Assembly (NCBI GenBank): GCA_903813345.2
Contig: CAIIXF020000006.1
Span: 30,484,024 to 30,548,023, forward strand
Source of the DNA: Owenia fusiformis
Taxonomy: Eukaryota; Annelida; Polychaeta; Sabellida; Oweniidae
Direction of reading: 5' to 3'
DNA length: 64,000 nucleotides
Part shown: positions 45,575 to 58,327 of the stretch, piece after piece
Layout: every line of letters begins with the position of its first letter
Numbering within the stretch: position 1 is the first letter of the stretch
The notes under the pieces: generated by a model
What the model saw: the letters and a program-made list of their open reading frames with translations, nothing else
Told to the model about the DNA's origin: nothing
The model's database searches: none
Made by a program: the position numbers and the translations under genes

Positions 45575-46335
45575 AAGGTCTCATGGAAGTTAACAGGAAA
45601 TGACAAAACAAAAAATGACAAAGCCATGCTGGATTTTGAAAAATTTTTGAACCAAGATAACAGAGTTCTGTTTGGACCTCCAGTCAGTTTAACTAGTTCC
45701 ACATATCATTTACATGACTGGGAACACAATTGAAATGGTCAGAATGACCATAAACATGATAGAATAACCTTTTCAGCCCTCTGAAAATGTGACTAAAAAA
45801 TAGCTAAGAGTCTGTGCTCAGGAAAGGTCACTGAACAGAATCTTTTGACTTTTTCAGAAAATGTGCCCAATATATTGCTCTAAATGATACAATTTAAACA
45901 AATTTGATATCATTCTTAGAAAAAGAAAAAATTAAAAAAAACTGAATTGAAAATCGATCTATTTTCCTTTTTACAACAGCCATTATTGTTTCAGACAATT
46001 TTTTTAAATTTCAAAGATTGTGTCATTTAGAGCAATATATTGGACACATTTTCTGAAAAAATCAAAAGATTCTGTTGATTGACCTTTCCTGAGCACCTAC
46101 TTTTAGCTATTTTTCAGTCACATTTTCAAAGGGCTGAAAAGATTATTTTATCATGTTTATGGTCATTCTGACCATTTCAATTGTGTTCCCAGTCATGTAA
46201 ATGATATGTGGAACTAGTTAAACTGACTGGAGGTCCAAACAGAACTCTGTTATCTTGGTTCAAAAAATTTTCAAAATCCAGCATGGCTTTATCATTTTTT
46301 GTTTTGTCATTTCCTGTTAACTTCCATGAGACCTT
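45575..46335. mobile_element. Second long palindrome, about 325-bp arms with 110-bp spacer
   Basis: Left AAGGTCTCATGGAAGTTAAC pairs with right GTTAACTTCCATGAGACCTT. The arms share ACAGAGTTCTGTTTGG/CCAAACAGAACTCTGT and further blocks into the centre near 45955. Different in sequence from the palindrome at 43592. Confidence 0.9.
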
Positions 46336-46893
46336 AAACCTTTTTTTCTTTTTTCTAACTTTCTGCACTTGAAGTGTAACCTATAGATAACATCTGCAGA
46401 TAACATGGGGGGGGGCTTCTGTTCATGGTATGGTTGTAAAAATAAATGTCTCACCTTTACAAATTTGTGACCTCTAATAGTTCCAAATGTGTGTCGGATT
46501 CGAAACAGATGCTAGAAATGTCAATTCAAAAGACCCATCCCATAATGGATGCATCAGAAGCACGTAGATGATGAAAAGTATGAATAAATCGGAAAAATCA
46601 AAATTTGTCGTGTACTTCCGGTTTGGTTTGCAAAGCTAAAAGATAATTTCGCATTAGATTCAAATCCCTTAAATTCAATAAGTACACCTTTCTGTCTAAA
46701 CAATTTAACTCACAAATACTATAGAATCATTCGAATAATATTATGACTGGTGTAACATTAGATAATATTCTTGAAGCCATGATTTAACAAATTAATATCA
46801 AGATACAAAATAATCTCTAGCTCAGTTTACAGGAATCGCAAGTGGAAGCTGTCAAATATGTTCTCATTATTCTAGTAGTTTTAACCCTCAAAA
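46336..46893 (+). promoter_or_regulatory. Possible promoter region of the candidate gene starting at 46894
   Basis: A CTTCCGGTTT at about 46616 resembles an ETS-factor site, roughly 280 bases before the candidate ATG. No TATA box. Weak evidence. Confidence 0.25.
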
Positions 46894-46962
46894 TGAGCAA
46901 GAATAACCCCGAAGACGAATTAACTGATGTAACTAACAAGAAAGCCGAAATTGATAGTAATG
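46894..46962 (+). CDS. Candidate first exon of an unrecognised gene
   Basis: After CCTCAAA an ATG opens a frame encoding MSKNNPEDELTDVTNKKAEI and three more residues, ending at a GTAAGT donor in phase 0. The charged, low-complexity start looks like a real N terminus of a nuclear or cytosolic protein, but I do not recognise the family. The only plausible partner found is the exon at 55207. Confidence 0.45.
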
Positions 46963-47224
46963 TAAGTGCAAATATTTCCACTGGATAGTCAATAACATTG
47001 TGTCAAGGGAGTGGCCAATTTGACAGGTCAAAATTTGATTTGTTGTGATGTTTGTTATGATTTTATTTACTTCACTTTTCAGATTTTTAAAATCCACCTT
47101 CAGTAGTGAAGCTATTTACTTCTTTAGAATATCTTTAATGTTTTCTATTCCTGATGACAACCATGGTTTTCATTTCTTTAACAAAAAGGGAGTCATTTCA
47201 GTCTAGCATAGCAACAATTATTAT

Positions 47225-48845
47225 TTACGGAGTGGCTCCAGGACCGACAATTGTCGGTACTGGAGACTGTCCAGGGGTATTTGCTGGGGTACCGACAATT
47301 GTCGGCACTCTATCGTCAACTAGTAGTGCCAAATAGAGAACCGACAATTGTCGGTACGCAAGTGGCTGCTACGTGTTTTTGCTAGAGAGCCGACAATTTC
47401 ATAAATAAATTCACTACTTTTACTCTTAGAAATTACCTCATCACTGGTAGCCTAGGGGATAGCGAGCACGACTCGTACACACTCGGTCCCGAGTTCGAAT
47501 CCCGGCAAGACCTACTTTTTTTCTTTTGAGGGGGGGGGGCATAGTGCTTCTTTTGCAGTATGGAATCGTACAGGCATTAACTTGTAGTGAGCCATAATTT
47601 ATTTCGACAAAAATTGATTCAACTTCCATCAAAATTGTCCTACAAGCTTCAATTAAACAAACATTTTAAAGCTCTTTTCTTGTTCTATCTAATGGGTCGA
47701 CATATACAGTTAGGGGAGGGGATGCTTTCGCCCCCGTCGCTCTCTACCCTTACTACGCCATAGGACAGGAGAAATATCTCATTTGGAATATATCACTGTT
47801 TACTTTGCGTTTGGTAGCTCTTTCATGCGAGATGGAATCGTGGCCATTAACTAAGAGAGCCAAATGCAACTTCCATCAAAAATTGTGCTACAGGTATAAG
47901 GTATGAGTACCGTAATCCAACACCAAATTCGAAAATTCATAACAATACTTTGCACATATGGCGTTCGTGACCAACTATGAAACGCTTACCCCCCATAGTG
48001 TTATATATCAAAATGCACCTGTCCATATAGGGGTTCGATTGACCTACATCAAATTATAGGGAGTCAGGTTACTTTTTGAGATATCAGCGTCCGTTTATTG
48101 TAACTCGCGTTTGCTACCACTTCCTCAATTCTGATATGACGGGCAAACGCGTAGTTAACATGCTCACGTTCGGAACTATTTTGAGCTATATCGCTATTTT
48201 CGTAATTCAAATGAAAGTTGAACTCCTCTTTATTTTGACACCAAATATTGGCATACTAGGTACCCTAGAAAGAGAAGCCAACTATGGGTTATTTAGAACG
48301 ATACCACAGGTTTTTAAATGGACTATACAGGGGTTATACCTTTAGGCGGATGGATATGGAACCTCATACCATAAGCTTCAAATAAAAAACATTCTAGCTA
48401 TTTTCTTCTATCTAATGGGTAGCAAAAACCCCTTTCTACACCTGATCGGCTCAGGAGAAATATCCTGTCTGTTTAGAATATATATAGCCGTTTACTCTGC
48501 ATTAATAGCTCTCTAACGTCTTACTTGTTCATGTTTTTTATTGGTTCTTTCAACGTTTATTACCATTCCCTGTTCCCAGGCTACCATTTTTTGACTGGGT
48601 TTGGTAATCCCCGGGTAACCGGGGCTAATGCCCTCCCCGGGTTTTGCACTTGTTCCCAAAATATCCGTATGATATCTGAAATATCCCCCCGCGCATTGCG
48701 CATGCGCCAGAAAATTCGAAAATCAATATTTGTCGGTCCTCTAGCGTGTAAACACAGCATATCTCCCGTACCGACAATTTATTTGTCGGTCCTCTAGCGT
48801 GCCACCACATCAGAGTCTAGAGTACCGACAATTGTCGGTACTCTA
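47225..48845. repeat. Element carrying repeated ACCGACAATTGTCGGT palindromes
   Basis: The palindrome occurs near 47248, 47283 and 47341, and again as full or half forms near 48735, 48771, 48788 and 48825. They cluster at the two ends of a 1.6-kb stretch, as expected for element termini. Between them are a tRNA-like stretch and no recognised gene. Confidence 0.6.
47450..47520 (+). repeat. tRNA-derived (SINE-like) sequence
   Basis: It has an A-box-like TAGCCTAGGGG and a B-box GTTCGAATCCC at normal spacing. The acceptor stem does not pair and the T stem has a mismatch, so it is not a working tRNA gene. A T-run follows at once. It fits a SINE head or tRNA pseudogene. Confidence 0.55.
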
Positions 48846-48888
48846 GCCTTTACGTATTATTTACTGACTGTAACTGGTCACTTTCTAA

Positions 48889-49739
48889 TACCCCCATAAA
48901 TGTGGGGTTATTTTGAGGTTTTTTGATATTTAGGACATTTGTTTCTCAAAATAACCCCACACCGATTAGTACTTTGATTCTTTGGGGATTTGCTAAACAA
49001 TAGCATACACATAGAATTTGTACTATTATTATTAGAATTTACTCACCTTTTTATGTTTTTCGTATCGACAAGACATTAATCTTCAACATGCTTCCAAATA
49101 TAGCCCTCTAAGTGTTGTATTCATTCTTGTAATGACGATTTAATACGGATAACAGATATTTCTAAAAAAGTTTTTCAAATTTTCATGCGCAGTCGATATT
49201 TTTTATCTAAATGACAAACTTCGTGTAAATACGAAATCCAAAAGTAAAAATGGAGGGAAATTTTGAAAAATGATTTTCACCTTCCAGGGTGTATTAAAAG
49301 GATTTTCAACCTCAAGTTTGGCTGCTGTACCGTCTACGGCCTTTGTTTTCCTAAACTTAGGCATAAGCAATAATTTTGTTATTAATATTTGACAGGTGAT
49401 TTCGTTTGGCACTGTTAAGTTTCCCATCTATCACATAATTCCTCCCAGAATGCAACGCGCGAAAATGGCCCAAATTTGAATAGATTTCGAGAGTCAAATA
49501 TTACAGCAAATTGTTCCAGTTATAAAGTATTGTTTCCACTGATCGATCGCTCATTACATTGGAAAAAGAATCCTCTTCACAGAAGAGAAGAAAAAAGGTA
49601 AGGAAACTGCCGATATTGTCAGAACTTGAATCTTCAAATCATGTGAAAAGAATCAAAGCCTAAACTTTGTGGGGTTATTTTGAGAAACAAATGTCCTAAA
49701 TATCAAAAAACCTCAAAATAACCCCACATTTATGGGGGT
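48889..49739. mobile_element. 850-bp TIR element with 9-10 bp target duplication
   Basis: The left ACCCCCATAAATGTGGGGTT pairs with the right AACCCCACATTTATGGGGGT, arms about 80 bp. ACTTTCTAA flanks both sides (880-888 and 740-748 of the respective kilobases). Duplication length again suggests a Mutator-like non-autonomous element, unrelated in sequence to the one at 16656. Confidence 0.78.
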
Positions 49740-52700
49740 ACTTTCTAAATGACTGTAGCATACATAGGCACTGTACTCGGCGAAAATATTTGTAAAACTG
49801 GGATGATTATAGGTCAGGTGTATGCATCCAAACTAAAGTCTGTAGACTAATGGTCATCATAGACATCGATTCTCGTATCTGAACTACATGTACGTAAGTA
49901 CTAAGTGTCTAATGGTCATCATAGATATTGATTCTCGTGTCTGAGACTAAAAATTAATCATGTGCGATCAAAACACAAACATCATTTCCAGAGGCGTAGC
50001 GTACACCATGAATTCATTTATTTATTTGCAAATTTATAGATGCTTCTTATCGTGTCTGTATTTTTACCATTGGCAACATTTAAAGTTGATAAAAACGCTT
50101 AGATTCCATCAAATAACGTCCTTGAAAAAAATTTCCCGGGGGAGCATACCCCCAGACCCCCGTGTTGCACGGCCTTCAGCCACGCAATCAGGCATCTCCA
50201 AGTGTGCGTACCAACTCAAAATATAGCCCTAAGCCCATGGAGGGAGGTTTGGGGGGATTCACTCCTCAAGAAAATTTGAAAATGAGATTGCATTTCAAGT
50301 ATTCTGGGTTTTTTTAAATACAAAATGATCTGTATTACTTTATAGGAAAATTTAAGCTTTGAAATATATTGTATCTAAAGAATTATTTTGGGAAGTATTG
50401 ATGCAGTAGTTAATAAGAAAATCACATGCAACACTTACAGAGAAATCTTAGAAAAAACAACATGATGCATCTTGTATCTGAATGATAGTTCAGATACAAG
50501 AATTGAGATCTATGGTTATTAACAGTTCGCATCGAGACATGCACTATGCTACTATATTGTATATTGCAATCATATTGTATTATTCGGCTGTGATGATTCA
50601 ACTGAACCTGAGTTAAACATGTATTCTGATCTTAACATGGTAGTGTTGGAAGTTCTTAAATACAGGCCCATAACCAGGGGGGCTCGGGGCTACCTTTTTG
50701 CTGTCTTGAAGAATTTTCTTTCTATTTCGAGGTAGAAGGTAACATTTGGTGACATTTTGGTATTGCCTCTCTAAATTTGGGCATTATTCTTCAAAATTTG
50801 GGCCCAAAATTGTTATGCCTCTCCACTTTTGGATTTTCAGGATCGCCCCTGATGTCTTGTTTAAACATACCCTTGCATTATAAAGGGAGTTGGTTTACAA
50901 AAGCAAAGCAAATTTTTTATGTGTGGACAGGAGGGGGAGGGGGGTTAGAGCCTACCAAAAGTTTGTTATGGGCATGAAATATTATACATTGTATTTTTAA
51001 AAATTTCTACATGCCTATTTTTCAAAAATATGCTTTTGATTTGCAGTCAGTCAGTATGTAAAGCTTATTAATTACCAAATATATTTATGTTCCTCATTCT
51101 TAAGTGGGTTTGGGGTAGATATCACCCAGACATATATATCATATCTGAGGAGAGGGCAGAATATATCGTATACGTCCTGCTCCAGGCCAAATGCGGGCAG
51201 ATATCCATCCCGCTCCCGGGAATTTTTTCAAAAGTTTAAAAAAGTTGAAAAATAAAAAAAATTTCAAAAGTTTTAAATTTTAAAAGTTTAAACATTTTTA
51301 AAAAGTTTTAATGTTACAATATCATTGTATTGAACTAAAGGAGTATTACGAAAATGTTAGATATAAATTGTGCTTATAAGTATGAGATACATCAGTTATG
51401 TACGGTCGGTTTTGATATTTACCATTTATGAGAGAATACACAGTTCAAAATTAAATGTCGCAATGACATCGCCTCAATTTTTTGTTGTTTTATATGTTTA
51501 TTTTCTGTGAGTCATCATTTGTTTAGATATGCAAATCTTAATGTCAATGTCCACACTTAAGAAACCATTTGACTATATATGTATAATGAAGTGTTTACTT
51601 AGAATTAATACTAGGCAACTACATCCTTGTTCCACCCATTTTTAAATTTCACAATTTACATTCATAAAAAGGGTTTACGTATATACTTATGATTGAAGTT
51701 ATGTGTCCATCGATCTTTGGTTATTTATTAATTTTTATTCATGACATGCTGCGTTTACAGCCTTTTTATGAGCAGAGGAATCATTCAGTGTTACTTCCCA
51801 CGCTCAATCACTGTGAAGTCATATTATGACGCTTTATGAGCAAGGATCATACTGTTAAACCAAGGGCTTATTTAATACATGGGACTTAAGTTTTGTACCA
51901 AACGAAAGAGAAACGACACAACATTTGGGGCTTTGTATGATCTCAAACCAGTGTATTCCTTCAGTAATTTAATACATTGATGGATCAACATATAAGCAAA
52001 GATGAATCAGTTTGGATGTACCAAGTTTCGTTCTCATTTTTCCTTATTTTAATTTAAACTGTAGACACAAGCTGCATTTTGAAATTAGGGAAACAGTGAA
52101 GCATTCCGTTAGTCCATTCATCTGTCAGTCTATCTCCCTGGGCAATAACTCATCAACTCATCTAGCATGTATATGACCAATTACCTCATATATTAGGTAC
52201 AAAGATGTATCATTGAGTAGGCATTCTTCTTGTGGACAAAGTAGCATAAAATTTATTTAAAAAATCATAATTGGAACCACTAAAGTTCTAATTGGGGAGT
52301 AGTCCCACATCATAATTCTATATCAATTGCTGTTTACATACTTATTAAGCTTATTTGTATTGATTTTACAAGACATCACCCTTGCATCAATGAAGGTAAT
52401 CAGGCATGTAATGGTTCTGCTTAAAGAAATTCTACAACTAATTGATGGTCTGTCAGGTTATATTACATTAAGAGGCAGAACAAGCCTTTTAAAGGGAACC
52501 TGTCTCTATATTGGTTGTCAACGTGATTAGAAAGTTAAAATCTGCATTTGCATACTAAGACAGAAATAAACTATATACTAAAGGGGCTTAATGACTATTT
52601 CTGATATAAGTAAATCAAATTAGAAAAAATTAAAACAACCTGAAATCTGCATCATCTTTATACCTAATATTTATGTGTACTTATTTATTTATAGGTGATA

Positions 52701-52743
52701 AACCATCTTTTCTATAATATAAGAGCTTTAAATTACTCACATA
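49740..52743. other. Repeat-rich non-coding stretch
   Basis: Fragments such as GGGGGAGCATACCCCCAGACC (about 50140) look like old LINE/SINE pieces. No supported gene. Confidence 0.4.
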
Positions 52744-53767
52744 CGAGGCCCGATCAGAAAGTAAGTAACCAACTGCTCTTATTTCTTCATACTTTATTCA
52801 ATCACATTGAAATTTTCACAGATGATGAAGAAAATATTAACCTATTAAACAAGACCAAGGACAATGGGTTAGCGTCAATTCCATTGTTATTGCTGTTGCT
52901 ATGGTGACAATTGTTTTGGGTAGGTGGGGCACCCTGTTTTAAGTGGCGTTTGAAGATAATTTGTAGAGTTTTCTACATGTTGTAATACCTCCAAATATAT
53001 CAAATTCAAATGTAAGACTACATTTTAACACATAGTCCTTCAAATTAATCACTACCAAAGTCAATGCAGTTGAGGCAATGTTTCACTCCGTCCTTAAAGA
53101 AGTGCAACATGGCACCATTCAATGACTGCAAACTGCTATTGAAAGCTTTAATGATGGCCTTATTGCTGTCCAGACGGACGACATCTTTGCATTTGGAAAG
53201 AATTTAGTCATGTGGGGCCAGGTCTCGGGAATAGTGAGCCTGGGGTAGTTGTGTGGCCATGGAAAAGGCTTAATCTACTGTATCTTCGGTAATGTTGGCT
53301 CTGTGGAGGTGGACCATTGTCATAATGCCAGCAAAATCCCCCTTCAACCACATTTGACTGGATTGAAACTGTGCCTAAATCATGACCATCATTATGACAG
53401 ATATACCCTTGATATCTTTGTGTCAATGACTTATAAATGAGACAATGGAGTGTAATTACCATTGTGATAATACACAAGACAAATTATTCAGTCTTGCATG
53501 AAAAATGTTAGGTCAATCTGGAGGAATACAGCATATAAAAAACTCAACAAACCATCTTCCAAAGCCGCTTACAAAAGGGTGCCCCGCCTACCCAAAACAA
53601 TCATCACCATAGCAACAGCCATAACAATGGCATTGACGCTAACCCATTGTCCTTGGTCTTTTTTAATAGGTTAATATTTTCTACATCATCTGTGAAAATT
53701 TCAATGTGATTGAATGAAGTATGAAAAAATGAGAGCAGTTGGTTACTTACTTTCTGATCGGGCCTCG
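52744..53767 (-). mobile_element. Mariner-like element with decayed transposase
   Basis: TA|CGAGGCCCGATCAGAAAG on the left and CTTTCTGATCGGGCCTCG|TA on the right, with about 170-bp inverted arms. On the minus strand, broken frames carry pieces typical of the mariner transposase C-terminal half: a YDN motif, a degenerate LPQxxYSxDLAPxD block, and a final FFKDGVKHCLNCI-like stretch. The minus frame 53208-53477 is part of this. Stops and frameshifts show it is dead. Confidence 0.83.
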
Positions 53768-54274
53768 TAGGTAGTGAATTAAACTGCCTTTTATAGAAAT
53801 TATAAAAGGTGTGGTGTTCCTTATAATTTGCACTTGTCACGACTCGCGAACTATTCACGAACTACAGGAACAGTGTCCTCCGAAACATTGGTATTTTTAG
53901 GAAAGAAGGACTGATGCGTCAGTCTTTTTACCTAATTACTATGACATCAACACTTTTACACAAAGATGGCAGACACTGAATTGGATCATTCATGAAACAA
54001 ATAAGCCTACTGTTTTTCATAAATATAAATACAGTATCCCCATTTTATATATGATTTCACTTTGATAATAACATGATCTCCACCTGCTTTGTATTGGGCT
54101 TTTGCCACATTTGGCAACTACCACTGAAATGCCTGCGTATGATATACCCTTTTCAATAAAAAAAAATCATGCTGAAAGTACTCAGAATGGTGAAAAACTA
54201 CATAATTTTGAAAGAATTTCTGGCCAGGGGAGAGCAGCCGCTCCCTCGTCTCCTGCCTTGCTACAAGCGTGAAT

Positions 54275-54454
54275 AGTGAAACCTGTATATCCACAAACAC
54301 CTCTCTAATCCGAACACCTCTTAACACCACTTTTTCTTGGTCCCATTTTTGTTATCTTCTATTGACTTATATGTTTTTAAAACCTAGAAATATGAACACC
54401 TACTTATACAAACACTTTTGACCTAAAGGTGTTCAGATAAGACAGGTTTTACTG
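54275..54454. mobile_element. MITE, CAGTRAAACCTG family
   Basis: GTGAAACCTGTATATCC to GACAGGTTTTACTG with internal CCxAACACCT repeats. It serves as an empty-site relative for the interrupted copy at 57226. Confidence 0.78.
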
Positions 54455-55206
54455 TGTATGAAAAATTAAATTTACAAGTATTCAGACCATATTGTACAAG
54501 GCCCTGGTACCCAGGGTAGACATTATACATGTATTGTAATATGCAGTAATACACATACAGTATAATCCATTAAAATATGTCTTCTCTCTAAGGGGATGAA
54601 TATTCATTATATTTTTCCATTACATAATTTCCCAATTGGATATCTATTTAAACCTTCGCCATGAAGTTATCTAATATTATTGATGAGCCATCCAGATATT
54701 ACAAGCAGTTAATGAACTGTTTTTGTTGAAAAATTGTTGCATGAATTTTTCCAAAAAGGAATTTTCAGAGCCTTCCAAAGATAGAAATTTTATAATTTTT
54801 TTCTTAAGCAATTGTCTCATTTTTATTATATATTTCATTTGTAATGTATTCTTATTTCATTATGTTTTAATGTCACTACTAAATTGTGGATGGTTGGTGT
54901 TTGGTGTCTGTAACAGTATCTGTAAAAATGGCAGGTGGTGATATTTTGCATGTTAATGCCTTGTTGGATTTTGAGATGAAATGATTAGTTTTATATAGTA
55001 CTATGTATTATATTTCAACATTTGGTAGAATCCTCTTTACTTTTACTTTGAACATCATAAGCCTGACTATTTCTTAAAGTACATACAAAATCCGGCTGTT
55101 CAAACCCTAGAAATAGTTAATATAATATAAGTACTTGCAATTAACCTTATAAGCACATTTGTAAAAATGTTATGATGTTTTACATTAGTACAACTGTTTT
55201 TTACAG

Positions 55207-55242
55207 GCAGAATCGCCAAGCAAGAAGACACCAAAAAGAAAT
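55207..55242 (+). CDS. Candidate second exon of the gene starting at 46894
   Basis: After TTTTTTACAG it encodes AESPSKKTPKRN-like basic sequence and ends at a GTAAGT donor in phase 0, matching the phase of exon 1. Next exons are unclear; acceptors at about 56690 and 60375 would give very short ends. The family is unknown. Confidence 0.4.
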
Positions 55243-55685
55243 GTAAGTATATTTTATAGTTATTACTTCTCGCTTAGGAACTAATAGTTATATATTATTA
55301 TGACATGCAAAAAGTGACTAATCTTTCTTGAGCAAAACCTAGAGATCAATCTTAATTAGAGGAATGCAATTGTAAATTGTAGCACAAAGAGACAGTGAAG
55401 TGGAAATAAGGAAAATTTGAGGCATATACAAGTTAGTATAAAGCTCAGATCAGTACTGTTAAAGGTACCAAGCCCGATTGAGGTTCTTGTGACCCCCCCC
55501 CCCAGGTTTTCTCAACAGGTTGGAAAGTCCCTATATTTAACATGTTTTGGTCAACTTATCTCAATTTTTAATCATTTTGACAGTGTTTTAACATAATTTT
55601 AACTGCGTGGTATGTTATTTTTGAATTTTCATCAGGATAGCATGTAATTTTCAAATTCTAAACAATATAATGGGGAGATACTTGG

Positions 55686-55811
55686 TTTTTATGTCACCAC
55701 CACAAGTGGTGACATATTGTTATGGTCTTCAACTTTCTGTGACAGCGATTGGTGTTCAGCGGTTGGTGTTCGGCATTCAGTATCTGTTACAAATGGCAGG
55801 TGGTGACATGT
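55686..55811. mobile_element. Short MITE with ATGTCACCACC ends
   Basis: ATGTCACCACCAC ... GGTGGTGACAT inverted ends, with internal GTTGGTGTTCGG. Related copies or parts lie near 54890-54960, 60620-60670 and 62810-62920. Confidence 0.7.
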
Positions 55812-57225
55812 GGCATTTTAATGCCTTGTATTATATATCCATTGATTTTATACATATAAGGGTGGCACAGACCTGCAGGCCAAAGTGGGACTAAGCTTCA
55901 TGTTTTCCTTATGTATAACTGGTTGTCTACCAAGTGACTGATGCATGCTAGATAATCTTATTTGTTTGTGTTACTATATTCAAGAAAATGTCTCTGGCTT
56001 CATTGTATAATTGATAGTTTCAACTCTAGTAGGCAAATAGTCTCAAACTTAAGCAAATACCTTCAAACTTACAGCTTTTTAACTGATTTTGGGGGAATTT
56101 TAATTTTGTTTATGAAACGTATTTAAGAATTAAACATTTTACACTGTCTATCTTCGAGAATGTTAGAATCAGATTACATATTGGATGGCTCATTTCATGG
56201 TTCATTGCCTGGCTGGCAGGATTTGAATATAAAAGACTGTCAATATAATACAGGTAGTAGCCAAATTATTAAAAGAAGTCTCTATAGGATGCGCCCCCCC
56301 CCCCCTCTTCTTACATCACGCCTCTTGCTTATTGTGGGAGAAAATACTTATTTTTTGTCTCATTGATTAACATTTTTCTTGACTGATGACAATTTTTGAC
56401 TCACTAACATGGGTAACCTCCTGCTCCGAAAGGAAATCCTGCATGGGTAACCCCCTGCTACGAAAGGAAATCCTGACCATGTCAGTAAAAAGATTAATAT
56501 CGATGCCTTCAGCAAAGGATTTTCCATATACTAATAACTGGAATGTAATTTGTATCGGCAAATCAAGGTATTATTGGAAATATTTCTATAGCTCTTGTAC
56601 GATAACTATAGGACTATTAATCTTGGTTACCACCAGTATTATGCTATGTGATACTAAACGCCTCCATAACTTGTTGCATTAATATTTCAGGACTTGCGTA
56701 ATAGACTGTCACTATCACTAGTGTAGGTAGGAATGCATGTGTAATTAAGTGTATTCGCATTGCCGTGGCAACTGCTTGCAATGTTGCTTAGGGACCAGGT
56801 CAAAAAATTGTTGTTTTTCACAAAATTTTCATTAAAATTATTCAGCAAAAGCTTAGATTTGCCTTTGCCAATTATTAATCTGTCGTTTATTAAACACTTT
56901 TTCTCACATTATTTCAATGAAAAGCTTGCTTTTTACAATTTTACTAACATATTACGTTTTTGCGGGAAATGACATTTCATTGTTTTGACCTTATCCCTAG
57001 ATGTATAAGCTTATGTGGAATAAGGGGAATTAAGTGTGAATGTGAATTAAGGTTACGATAGGGTACCCTATGGGACAAACCTTTTTATTCCTCCCTTAGA
57101 ATATTAAAAAAACTGAATAAAAGCACCAGATTTCAAAATTCATTGACCATCTATTAGATCTAAAGAAAGATTTTTCATTAACTTGAAAGAAAGAAAACTA
57201 AATTACTAAATTGAATACCACATAT

Positions 57226-58327
57226 AGTGAAACCTGTATATCCAAACACCTCTCAATTTTAACTTTTTTTCTTGGTCGCAAAGGACGATTCTCGGTTTGG
57301 AGAACAGTCTCCTGGGCTAATAATTTTTTTCATAAAAAAATATAGAAATATTACCCAAATTGAATTATGACTATTCAAAAGAAGACATTCAAATCTATAT
57401 TATGTAAAAATAACAAATTGGTCTGAAGCAGGGATAACGCTCAATTGATGATTTGCGATCACCGAATGGATTCTATCTTGTAGTGACGTCACAATTAGGC
57501 CACCCAGCTTTAGATGTTTGATTTTGAGAGATTATCTTCTATATTTCGTGCTTTATTGATTTATTTTTCACGAAAGCGTTCTATTTGACTAGATCAACAT
57601 TCATGCTAAGCACATACCAAGTCTAAGGTCTTACTGACATGATTTAGATAGCGGTTTAGCGCCCCCCGATTTTGACAAAAACGGGGGGCGCTTATAGGCA
57701 TCGATGTTTAGTATGAATTTCACCCAAACTTCGCATATATATAGACATACTCATGATCTAGTCAAATAGGCATACCTGGTAAATATCCGACCCATGTTTT
57801 TTATATAAGAAACGACAATATTTTTAGTTCAAAACTACCACGTGTCCGCCATTTCGTGATTCCATCATGTCTAATATCATTTCTATATGACGTCATACCA
57901 ATAAGACGAAATACGTGACAACAGTATCCATAAACAAAATTCCTGAATTCTGATCGCAAAAGGTCAATTAGACCGATTCAATAAAATACAAGTCTAAATT
58001 TGGGGAAAGAAGTTCATCACTGTACTGCGCTAATATCTTTTTTGAGAAAAATCTAGAAATATTACCCAAATTAAATTATGACTATTCAAAAGAAGACATT
58101 CAAATCTATGTTATGTAAAAATATCAAATTTGTCCAAAGCAGGGATAATGCTCATTTAGATTGATGAACTTCGTTCTCCAAACCGAGAATCGTCCTTTGC
58201 TCTCTCTCATTCACTCAGATATTTGAGAAAAAAAATGTGAACACCTGAAACAAACAAAATGAACACCTGCTTATGTGGATACATTTGTCCAGTCCCAATG
58301 ATGTTCAGATTAGACAGGTTTAATCGT
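57226..58327. mobile_element. MITE (CAGTRAAACCTG family) split by a 923-bp insertion
   Basis: It starts GTGAAACCTGTATATCC and ends TTAGACAGGTTTAATCG. Its two halves line up with the uninterrupted copy at 54275, broken after CTTGGTC. Confidence 0.75.
57278..58200. mobile_element. 923-bp TIR element inserted in another MITE
   Basis: The left GCAAAGGACGATTCTCGGTT and right AACCGAGAATCGTCCTTTGC are perfect inverted ends of about 28 bp. Subterminal blocks near both ends are repeated (TTCAAAAGAAGACATTCAAATC). A GC-rich hairpin lies at about 57658-57692 (GCGCCCCCCG ... CGGGGGGCGC). A decayed relative is at 3350. Confidence 0.85.

Noticed and set aside
47450..47520. Functional tRNA gene
   Set aside because: A and B boxes are present but the acceptor stem does not pair and the T stem has a mismatch.
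47441..47632. Minus-strand frame containing AGIRTRDRV
   Set aside because: This peptide is the well-known false translation of tRNA-like B-box sequence; the DNA there is SINE-like.
48076..48345. 89-residue plus-strand frame
   Set aside because: Inside a repeat element, no motif, hydrophobic by composition.
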